Assembly (NCBI GenBank): GCA_003484235.1
Contig: DNDP01000304.1
Span: 1 to 5,468 of the forward strand
Reading direction: 5' to 3'
DNA length: 5,468 nt
From: Verrucomicrobiales bacterium
Lineage (GTDB): Bacteria; Verrucomicrobiota; Verrucomicrobiia; Limisphaerales; RI-55
Positions within the stretch are counted from its first letter, which is position 1, and every line of letters starts with the position of its first letter. The position numbers and the translations under genes were made by a program. Shown here in pieces: positions 1-5,468 of the stretch. Below the pieces are notes generated by a model, which was given only the letters and a program-made list of their open reading frames with translations, was not told the origin of the DNA and ran no database searches.

Positions 1-1484
1 GGGTAGTCAAACCCGGCGTCCTCGTCCTCAATCAGCAGCAGCCAGTCATGGCCGGGGCCATCTCCCGCAGGATCGAACAGGCGCACCGGCCGATGGGCAA
101 GATTGCCAATCTCCAGAAAGTGCCCGGTCCTGGGATCGTACCAGAAGGCGTTGATCCGGTTGGTCGTCAGCCGGTCGCACTGCACGTAGATCGGTTTGCC
201 TTCCGGCGAGTAAAACCAGGCAAAGCGGTCACCTCGGGCGGCCCGGACGTGGGCGCCCTTGTCCGAATCGTCCTCCGCAGGCAGCTGGCTCAGCAGCGAC
301 TGGTCGGGACGCAGCTGTTCAAAGGGGCGGGCCAGCATCATCTTCCGCAGGTAATACATCTGCGAGGCTCCCGGAAGCGACAGCGCCTCGCGCCAGGTCA
401 TCCGCGTGGGGGCCAGGTCCGGCAGTTTTACCGTGGTGGTGGGCACTTGACCGGGCCACATCTGCCATACCGGATGCGCTCCGTAAGTGAAGCCGAAGCT
501 ACCGCTGAGGATCGACCAGTAGGCTGCGTTGCGGACTTCCGTGGCCGTGAAGAATCCTTCGTCCCCGCGGTAATCGCGCGGCATCTCCTCGTAGCAAGGT
601 TCGCCGTTCAAGGTCGGGCGGGGCGGTTCGAGCGACCAGTCGAGCATGGGGATCCTGAAACTGCGGGACCAGTCCTCACTGCCGTGGTAGGTCCCCCAGG
701 TGTGGAAGTCGATCCAGTCGTCCTTCTGCCACCACCTGGAGGAGCTGTTCATCGAGTGATAGGTCATCAGCGTGGTCGAGTAGTCCGCCTGTCCATCCTC
801 GCGAAAAGTGTTGTTCGTTCCATCCGCGATGCCCTCGGCCAGGGCCCGCCAGACTCCGAAAGCGTGGGGCATCTCCGTGGGTTGCCGGTCGCCTCCCAGA
901 ATCCAGACCAAACTCCTGTTTCTCCGATACCGCTTGCCGAGAAAGTTCCCATAGCGATAGCTCTGGGCCGCCGTCTTGAAGACCGGTTCCTTCACGAAGC
1001 GCGGCGTCACCCACTCGCCCCAGGTCGGGACCAATGCCACGAACAGTCCGCGCCGCTCGGCTTGGTCCAGAATGAAATCGACGTGATCCCAGTAGTCATT
1101 CTGGCGTCCGCTGAGCACCGCCGGCCGGGTGGGATCACCGCCAATGAGCGGGAGGTGGCCGTAGGCGTTCGGCACGTTCAGGCCGTCCATTTCCGCCAGC
1201 AGCACCGCCTGAATCACGGTGAAGCCCTTGCTTCGGCGGTCTTCCAGGTAGTCCACCGCCTCTTCTCGGTTCAGTCGATGAAAAAGCTCCCAGGCCGTGT
1301 CGCCGAGCCACAGGAATGGCTTTCCGTTCTCATGAACCAGATGGCGGCCGTCTGGCGAAACTTCCAGGCGTCCATTGCGGAGACGCCAGGCGTCGCCGTC
1401 GTGCAGTTCGGTCCCGATTGCGGTCCAGGCGACCATCATCAACATCAAGCCGGGGAGCCATCGGGCAATGGTAGGCAAAATCAT
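1..1484 (-). CDS. Exported apiosidase-like glycoside hydrolase (DUF4038/GH140 type) with C-terminal collagen-binding-like domain; 3' end cut by window
   Basis: The reading frame is open from an ATG at 1484-1482 to the window edge (494 codons plus two bases). An in-frame TGA lies shortly upstream with no other start between, so the start is firm. Residues 1-25 look like a signal peptide: a short basic N-terminus (R8), then a hydrophobic run through A22, so the enzyme should be exported. The DUF4038 TIM-barrel follows at about 35-390. It shows the family signatures GKPFLWLGDTAWELFHRL (54-71), DGLNVPNAYGHLPL (100-113), WILGGD (194-199) and NGEPCYEE (293-300). D199 and E295 or E299 are the likely catalytic acids by comparison with clan GH-A; which glutamate is the nucleophile cannot be settled here. 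Residues 400-488 match the small beta domain named putative collagen-binding (FWYDPRTG, then DWLLLIED), which normally ends these proteins, so few residues are missing. GH140 members cleave apiose linkages in pectic rhamnogalacturonan II. That substrate is only an inference, since DUF4038 is broader than GH140. Confidence 0.88.
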   Translation of the reverse strand, partial: MILPTIARWLPGLMLMMVAWTAIGTELHDGDAWRLRNGRLEVSPDGRHLVHENGKPFLWLGDTAWELFHRLNREEAVDYLEDRRSKGFTVIQAVLLAEMDGLNVPNAYGHLPLIGGDPTRPAVLSGRQNDYWDHVDFILDQAERRGLFVALVPTWGEWVTPRFVKEPVFKTAAQSYRYGNFLGKRYRRNRSLVWILGGDRQPTEMPHAFGVWRALAEGIADGTNNTFREDGQADYSTTLMTYHSMNSSSRWWQKDDWIDFHTWGTYHGSEDWSRSFRIPMLDWSLEPPRPTLNGEPCYEEMPRDYRGDEGFFTATEVRNAAYWSILSGSFGFTYGAHPVWQMWPGQVPTTTVKLPDLAPTRMTWREALSLPGASQMYYLRKMMLARPFEQLRPDQSLLSQLPAEDDSDKGAHVRAARGDRFAWFYSPEGKPIYVQCDRLTTNRINAFWYDPRTGHFLEIGNLAHRPVRLFDPAGDGPGHDWLLLIEDEDAGFDY

Positions 1485-1492
1485 GTCGGCTG

Positions 1493-1521
1493 AGGCTAGG
1501 AAACGAGAGCCGATGTGTCAG
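1493..1521 (-). promoter_or_regulatory. Possible promoter of the glycoside hydrolase gene
   Basis: On the minus strand, CTGACA (1521-1516) and TAGCCT (1498-1493) are separated by 17 bases. This fits a loose sigma-70 promoter: five of six at -35, and TA---T at -10. Transcription would begin almost at the start codon, implying a near-leaderless message. Such matches arise easily by chance. Confidence 0.25.
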
Positions 1522-1558
1522 GGCATTTCCCGCCACGGGCGCCGCGATGGATCGAAGC

Positions 1559-1587
1559 TTGTTTGTGGTGGGGCGTCGGCGTAGTGT
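1559..1587 (+). promoter_or_regulatory. Possible promoter of the DUF2007-like gene
   Basis: TTGTTT (1559-1564) and TAGTGT (1582-1587) are spaced by 17 bases and end 9 bases before the ATG at 1597. The -35 is weak and the -10 keeps only TA---T. The call is supported mainly by its position in the 112-base divergent spacer, and by the absence of a clear ribosome-binding site before the ATG. Confidence 0.22.
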
Positions 1588-1596
1588 GCGAGAACC

Positions 1597-2079
1597 ATGA
1601 AAACCTTACCGGTGGCGACTTTCAACGAAACCGGGCCCGCAGGGGCACTCAGGGTCCGGCTTGAAGAGGCCGGCATCAAGTCGGCCATCCACGATGAATC
1701 GAAGCTCGAACGCTTCTGGTTCATGTCCGAGCCCGAAGCGGCGATCCACGTCGAAGTTTCCCAGCCTGACTATCTCCGGGCCCGCCAGCTGATCAACGAG
1801 TGGGATCGGTCCAGCGGCGTGCTCCGCGAGGCCGTCAGGTGTCCCGAGTGCGCCTCGCCGCGGGTCGAATTCCCCCAGATCACACGCAAATTCCTCATGC
1901 CCGTGGTGGAGGCGGCGCTGATGGCCCTCCACATCATGCCCCGGGAGTTTTATTGCCTGGACTGCCAGTATTCCTGGCCCAAGACCCGACCGCCCAAGCG
2001 GGAGTTTGACATACTCGGCTATCCATACGACTCGAAGTTCTGGCATCCGGAAAGATTCAAGAAGCAGGATCGCGCCTAG
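1597..2079 (+). CDS. DUF2007-like small protein with split four-cysteine zinc-ribbon
   Basis: This is a 160-residue protein with no signal peptide, so probably cytoplasmic. Residues 3-69 have the pattern of DUF2007 domains (annotated as putative signal-transducing proteins): a strand VATFN, a helix with RLEEAGI (21-27), a central strand region, then AIHVEVSQPDYLRARQLINEW (49-69). The second half has two CxxC knuckles, C82/C85 and C120/C123, the usual zinc-ribbon ligand set. The 34 residues between them are longer than usual and include a hydrophobic stretch around 99-114 (FLMPVVEAALMALHIM) that may be an amphipathic or membrane-touching helix. The tail (130-160) is basic and aromatic. The gene diverges from the hydrolase gene across 112 bases. 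No reaction is known for the family; the domain assignment rests on pattern only. The shape argues for a binding or adaptor role rather than an enzyme, but that is inference. Confidence 0.75.
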   Translation: MKTLPVATFNETGPAGALRVRLEEAGIKSAIHDESKLERFWFMSEPEAAIHVEVSQPDYLRARQLINEWDRSSGVLREAVRCPECASPRVEFPQITRKFLMPVVEAALMALHIMPREFYCLDCQYSWPKTRPPKREFDILGYPYDSKFWHPERFKKQDRA

Positions 2080-2258
2080 AGGAGTTCAAGAAAGGTGGTG
2101 GCCATTTGCTGCCGGCGAGAGTTTTCCTAACCGTCGCCCCGGCCCTGATACGTCCACCGAAACTGTTCACCAGCGCGGAAGTCGGCCCGCGAAGCTCGCT
2201 CCGCCCGCTCGGTGAGCCACCTTGCTGACTGCCCGCCAGACGACGATCGGTCACGTTT

Positions 2259-2287
2259 TTGACAACACCACAACCCCGGTCATCGTA
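2259..2287 (+). promoter_or_regulatory. Possible -35 element before the SOUL lipoprotein gene
   Basis: A perfect TTGACA lies at 2259-2264, 27 bases before the lipoprotein start. The best -10 candidates at 16-17 base spacing (CATCGT or ATCGTA) are poor, so only the -35 half is convincing. The rest of the 212-base spacer (2080-2291) shows only short hairpins such as GCTC-GGT-GAGC near 2209-2219, with no T-run, and no coding signal I can support. Confidence 0.2.
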
Positions 2288-2291
2288 GCGC

Positions 2292-2894
2292 ATGAGCGCG
2301 AAATCCGTCCTCGCCGCAGCCGGCCTGCTCACAGCTGCGGCCCTCCTTGCCGGCTGCAAGCTGACCCGCTGGGGATACGAATCGCCCGTTCACGAGGTCG
2401 TTCACCGGGAAGGAACATTCGAAATTCGCGTCTATCCGAGCATTGAGCTGGCATCAACGCCCCTGGATGGGGAGAGCCCGCAGGAAGGCGGCACTTTCAT
2501 GCGTCTGTTCCGCTACATTTCCGGCGCCAACGACACGGGCCAGAAGATCGCCATGACGGTCCCTGTGTTCTCCACGCTGGACGAAGGAGAAGGCCGGATG
2601 AGTTTCGTTGTACCAAAGGATGTTTCCAAAAATGGAGCACCTCCGGCGAGTGATTCCAGCGTGTCCCTCGAGACCATGCCGGGTGGGCGCTTCGCGGTCA
2701 TCCGATACAGTGGCAGCTGGTCGCCGGAACGCAACGCCGCGGCGCGCCAGAATCTGGTCCACTGGCTGGCTGAACTTTCAATCGCAAGCACCGGCGAAGC
2801 CCTGATCGCAAACTACGATCCACCATTCACGCCGCCGTTTCTGCGGCGAAACGAGGTGTTCATCCGCCTTCCAACGGACGCAACGGCCGACTGA
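2292..2894 (+). CDS. SOUL-family haem-binding-like lipoprotein
   Basis: This 200-residue protein begins with a lipoprotein signal peptide: basic K4, a hydrophobic core, and the lipobox LLAGC with the lipidated cysteine at C22. The residue after it is lysine, not aspartate, so outer-membrane sorting would be expected under the enterobacterial rule, which may not hold here. The mature part follows the SOUL/HBP family from end to end: YESPVHEVVHREGTFEIRVY (29-48), the hallmark FMRLFRYISGAN (69-80) followed by QKIAMTVPV (84-92), MSFVVPKD (103-110), RFAVIRYSGSW (132-142) and the closing motif YDPPFTPPFLRRNEVFIRL (175-193). Eukaryotic relatives bind haem or tetrapyrroles. Bacterial members are mostly uncharacterised, and no conserved haem-ligating histidine can be assigned from sequence alone. 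The only nearby ATG gives a complete signal peptide, which fixes the start. It is probably a single-gene unit; the next gene starts 165 bases on. Confidence 0.9.
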   Translation: MSAKSVLAAAGLLTAAALLAGCKLTRWGYESPVHEVVHREGTFEIRVYPSIELASTPLDGESPQEGGTFMRLFRYISGANDTGQKIAMTVPVFSTLDEGEGRMSFVVPKDVSKNGAPPASDSSVSLETMPGGRFAVIRYSGSWSPERNAAARQNLVHWLAELSIASTGEALIANYDPPFTPPFLRRNEVFIRLPTDATAD

Positions 2895-2904
2895 ACTGCC
2901 AAGC

Positions 2905-2930
2905 CTTGACCGGACAGTTGTCAAGTCCGG
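2905..2930. repeat. Two interlocked 6-bp inverted repeats after the SOUL gene
   Basis: CTTGAC (2905-2910) is the reverse complement of GTCAAG (2920-2925). CCGGAC (2910-2915) is the reverse complement of GTCCGG (2925-2930). The arms alternate (first left, second left, first right, second right), and each pair shares one base with the other. In RNA this order allows either of two hairpins, or both as an H-type pseudoknot. In DNA, either pair could be a dyad operator. There is no T-run after it, so a standard intrinsic terminator is unlikely. It begins 10 bases after the SOUL stop codon. Confidence 0.5.
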
Positions 2931-2947
2931 GTCGCCATCGCTACGCT
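2918..2947 (+). promoter_or_regulatory. Possible promoter of the STING-like gene
   Basis: TTGTCA (2918-2923, five of six to consensus) and TACGCT (2942-2947) are spaced by 18 bases. The -10 resembles the TACGTT of the clpP promoter candidate in this window. The -35 lies inside the interlocked inverted repeats, so a protein bound there could block it. The leader would be about 105 bases to the ATG at 3060. This rests on pattern only. Confidence 0.28.
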
Positions 2948-3059
2948 TCGGGAGTGATCTGGAACAAACCATCACCGAGGGAGCGGGGCCGCACCGGGCT
3001 TTGTGACACTGGAGACGGACTGTTCCGCAGCCATCGCTGACACCAGCTCGACAGGCACA

Positions 3060-3917
3060 ATGCAAGAGAAGAGACACAAACCCCGCTGGCAGATCATCCT
3101 CACCGCATGGCCGTGGCAGGGTGCGCTTTTCGTTGCCGCCTCCTTCGCCTTTACGGTCTGGTGGCTTTGGGATGGCTTTTCCGGCGGCGAACCTTCCGGC
3201 TGGTTGGAGCCATTGGCCTCCATCCTCGGCGGCGTGGGCGCGTTCGTGCTGGCCGCCATCCTGATATTCCGACGGGTGGACAGCGCGCGCTCCGAAGCGG
3301 AGTCCTACAGCCTCGCCCGCGGTCTGGCAGCCGGCTACTACTTCAACTTCATCCGGCCGCTGGTGCTCGCGATCCGCGACCGTGACCATGCGATTCACGC
3401 CGAGGTGGCGCGGTTCGGCAATTTCCGCATCGTGGCGCTGGTGGTGGGGATCCCCTCGTCCCTGGCCGAGTTCGATCCGGAGCAGCATGACGAGATACTC
3501 AACTCGCTGCCCGGGAGTGCCGGGCAGAAGTTCGAACTGCAGGAAATCAAGGTCACCGTGGCGCGGCGGCCGCGGCCGGTGTTCGCGAGGCTCGCCCTCA
3601 ACCGGCGCACCGGTTGTGCCGTGATCGTGGACATCCCGACCACGCTTTCCGTGGTGGTGGATTTCGCCGAGTTCTTCGCCACCCACGGTGCCGATGCCTC
3701 GGAGGATGAATTTGTCAGTGCAGCCCGGAAGGAAACGGTGGCCGGGGTCGAGACGGCGGAGTTCGCGGCACGACTGAGGCAGACGCTGGAGGAGTTCCAA
3801 GACGTGGTCAGCAAGGTTGGTTCGATGGAATCGCCCGGCACCGCCGCCGCGTCGCTCGTGCACATCGTCCCGCTCAGGCGGCTCCAGTCGCGTCTGAACG
3901 AGGTTTCGAGCGGTTGA
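3060..3917 (+). CDS. Putative membrane-anchored prokaryotic STING-like cyclic-dinucleotide receptor (TM-STING)
   Basis: Counting from the ATG at 3060 the protein has 285 residues. A basic N-terminus (1-12) is followed by two predicted membrane helices, about 20-37 and 52-70, joined by a short loop. The positive charges on both outer sides (KRHKPR; FRR) put both ends in the cytoplasm. Residues 81-281 resemble the STING ligand-binding domain. The first helix, LARGLAAGYYFNFIRPL (85-101), parallels the opening helix of animal STING (GLAWSYYIGYLR) and the GYxxNFI-type helix of bacterial STINGs. Next come a strand with GIPSSL (130-135), then NSLP, an arginine-rich lid (R169, R170, R172), the strand RTGCAVIVDIPTTL (183-196), a long acidic helix (231-249) and a final strand HIVPL (268-272). 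D191 and T195 are placed like the Asp and the Thr four residues later that contact guanine in bacterial STING-c-di-GMP complexes (from memory). A GTG at 3003 would add 19 unconserved-looking residues; I prefer the ATG, which has a weak ACAGG before it. Bacterial STINGs usually act in CBASS defence beside a CD-NTase, but none is visible here. No TIR domain is present, so the membrane segment would be the effector. Confidence 0.72.
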   Translation: MQEKRHKPRWQIILTAWPWQGALFVAASFAFTVWWLWDGFSGGEPSGWLEPLASILGGVGAFVLAAILIFRRVDSARSEAESYSLARGLAAGYYFNFIRPLVLAIRDRDHAIHAEVARFGNFRIVALVVGIPSSLAEFDPEQHDEILNSLPGSAGQKFELQEIKVTVARRPRPVFARLALNRRTGCAVIVDIPTTLSVVVDFAEFFATHGADASEDEFVSAARKETVAGVETAEFAARLRQTLEEFQDVVSKVGSMESPGTAAASLVHIVPLRRLQSRLNEVSSG

Positions 3918-3947
3918 GGGTGCGTTTGCACGACTGCCTTAGCTGAC

Positions 3948-3969
3948 TCCGGGAACGGCTGTTCCGGGA
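3948..3969 (+). terminator. Hairpin downstream of the STING-like gene, possible terminator
   Basis: Arms 3948-3956 and 3961-3969 pair over nine positions with one G-G mismatch around a GGCT loop (inner stem GGAAC/GTTCC). The hairpin starts 31 bases after the stop codon of the STING-like gene. No T-run follows, so it is either a weak terminator, an mRNA 3' end stabiliser, or chance. Confidence 0.35.
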
Positions 3970-4087
3970 ATGAAGCGGCTCCCAGCGGACTCAAACAGGT
4001 GGAAAGCTGACATGCGCCACCGGACGCCCGTGCAAGTCGGCAGGAATACTCAGCGGGCAGACATCAAGTGCAGGCCGCCAATGCCGA

Positions 4088-4097
4088 TACCTAGGTA
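4088..4097. repeat. Perfect 10-bp palindrome upstream of clpP
   Basis: TACCTAGGTA is its own reverse complement and lies 37 bases before the candidate clpP -35. It contains CTAG, a tetranucleotide often scarce in bacterial genomes. It could be a regulator half-site pair, but it is short enough to be chance. I see no other supported element in the 3970-4134 part of this 265-base spacer. Confidence 0.3.
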
Positions 4098-4134
4098 GCG
4101 CCGCGTTCGCCGCGTTTGGCCGGGGCTGGCATGC

Positions 4135-4163
4135 TTGACGGGTGGGGGGGCCTTCGTTACGTT
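4135..4163 (+). promoter_or_regulatory. Candidate clpP-clpX promoter
   Basis: TTGACG (4135-4140) and TACGTT (4158-4163) are spaced by exactly 17 bases: five of six at -35 and TA---T at -10. Transcription would start near 4170, giving a leader of only about 13 bases. No Shine-Dalgarno sequence is seen in the AT-richer GATAAAACATC before the ATG. This is the best promoter match in the window and would drive both clp genes. No heat-shock (sigma-32 or CIRCE) element was recognised. Confidence 0.5.
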
Positions 4164-4182
4164 GCGCCGTCGATAAAACATC

Positions 4183-4815
4183 ATGAATCCGAGCAATTTT
4201 CTCATCCCCCATGTGGTCGAGCAGACCGGTCGCGGCGAGCGCGGCTATGACATTTACTCCCGGCTGCTGGTCGACCGCATCGTGTTTCTGGGCACGGATG
4301 TGAATGACATGGTTTCCAACGTCATCATCGCCCAGCTCCTCTTTCTGCAGATGCAGGACCCGAAAAAGGACATCCACTTCTACATCAATTCGCCGGGCGG
4401 CAGCGTCACGGCCGGGCTGGCGATCTACGACACCATCCAGTGGATGTCGTGCGACGTGAACACCTATTGCATCGGTCAGGCGGCGAGCATGGGCGCGGTG
4501 CTGTTGTGTGCCGGCACCAAGGGCAAGCGCTACGCGCTGCCCAACTCGAACATCATGATCCACCAGATCCTCGGCGGCGCCGAAGGCCAGGCGACCGATG
4601 TAGAAATCCGGGTGAAGTACATGCTGCGGCTGAAGAAGCGGTTGAACGCCATCCTTTCCCAGCACACCGGCCAGCCCGACGAGGTGGTGGAGAAGGCCTG
4701 CGACCGTGACAATTTCATGACCGCCGAGGAGGCGAAGGAGTTTGGCCTCGTCGATGAGGTGGTGAAATCCCGCAAGGACATCCCTGCGCTTGCGGAGAAG
4801 ATGGAGAAGAAGTAA
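4183..4815 (+). CDS. clpP: ATP-dependent Clp protease proteolytic subunit ClpP
   Basis: ClpP is the serine peptidase that forms a double heptameric ring. It degrades proteins fed into it by Clp-family unfoldases in the cytoplasm. At 210 residues the protein has the usual ClpP length. The catalytic triad is complete: S102 in GQAASMGAVLL, H127 in MIHQILGG, and D176 in DRDNFMTAEEA. The spacings Ser-His 25 and His-Asp 49 equal those of E. coli ClpP. The oxyanion-region motif INSPGGSVTAGLAIYDT (68-84) and the N-terminal axial-loop region (IPHVVEQTGRGERGYDIYSRLL, 8-29) are also intact. The start at 4183 fits the family N-terminus and sits about 13 bases after a predicted transcription start. clpX follows after 7 bases on the same strand, the standard operon for the ClpXP machine. 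The trigger-factor gene (tig), which commonly precedes clpP in bacteria, is not in the upstream position here. Confidence 0.97.
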   Translation: MNPSNFLIPHVVEQTGRGERGYDIYSRLLVDRIVFLGTDVNDMVSNVIIAQLLFLQMQDPKKDIHFYINSPGGSVTAGLAIYDTIQWMSCDVNTYCIGQAASMGAVLLCAGTKGKRYALPNSNIMIHQILGGAEGQATDVEIRVKYMLRLKKRLNAILSQHTGQPDEVVEKACDRDNFMTAEEAKEFGLVDEVVKSRKDIPALAEKMEKK

Positions 4816-4822
4816 CCCGTTT

Positions 4823-5468
<646 letters not shown>

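Noticed and set aside
48..1493. A 481-codon open frame on the plus strand covering the hydrolase gene
   Set aside because: It is antisense to a frame with a signal peptide and full DUF4038 motifs. Its translation is Arg/His/Pro/Val-rich with no recognisable domain, typical of the complement of a GC-rich gene.
2080..2291. A possible small gene or terminator in the spacer between the DUF2007-like and SOUL genes
   Set aside because: The short open frames there overlap neighbouring genes out of frame and have no plausible start context. The hairpins are only 4 bp and lack a T-run.
2778..3863. A 361-codon minus-strand frame opposite the STING-like gene
   Set aside because: The composition is low in hydrophobic cores and rich in His/Arg/Gly. 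It crosses the end of the SOUL gene and has no recognisable motif; the plus-strand frame has clear membrane helices and a domain.
3395..3994. A 199-codon minus-strand frame rich in Ser/Thr/Ala
   Set aside because: It is a shadow of the STING-like gene in another frame, without domain signals.
3060..4815. A CBASS operon made of the STING-like gene plus clp genes
   Set aside because: clpP and clpX are ordinary housekeeping subunits with their own promoter candidate 265 bases away, and no nucleotide cyclase is present, so an operon-level link is not supported.

Overview
The window reads as a GC-rich bacterial chromosome, most likely from the Verrucomicrobiota. That placement is an inference. 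It rests on weak or absent Shine-Dalgarno sequences before most starts, an exported apiosidase-like (DUF4038) glycoside hydrolase, a SOUL-family lipoprotein, and a clpP promoter of the form TTGACG-N17-TACGTT with a very short leader. Planctomycetes or another PVC lineage cannot be excluded.

Layout. Bases 1-1484 (minus strand) carry an exported GH140/DUF4038-type glycoside hydrolase that lacks only its extreme C-terminus at the window edge. Diverging from it at 1597-2079 is a small DUF2007-like protein with a split four-cysteine zinc site. A 212-base non-coding gap follows, then a SOUL haem-binding-family lipoprotein at 2292-2894. Next, at 3060-3917, is the most notable gene: a two-helix membrane anchor fused to a domain that reads as a prokaryotic STING cyclic-dinucleotide receptor. 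A 265-base non-coding stretch leads into clpP (4183-4815) and clpX (4823 to beyond the window end), a standard protease operon.

Functional picture. clpP and clpX clearly work together as the ClpXP protease. The other genes look like independent transcription units for glycan breakdown, an unknown small zinc-binding protein and a haem-related envelope lipoprotein. The STING-like gene stands out. Bacterial STINGs are known mainly as effectors of CBASS anti-phage operons beside a CD-NTase, yet none is visible in the roughly 3 kb upstream or 1.5 kb downstream, and the neighbours are housekeeping genes. It may therefore be a stand-alone cyclic-dinucleotide sensor, possibly of c-di-GMP. The spacer before it holds two interlocked inverted repeats that overlap a candidate promoter.
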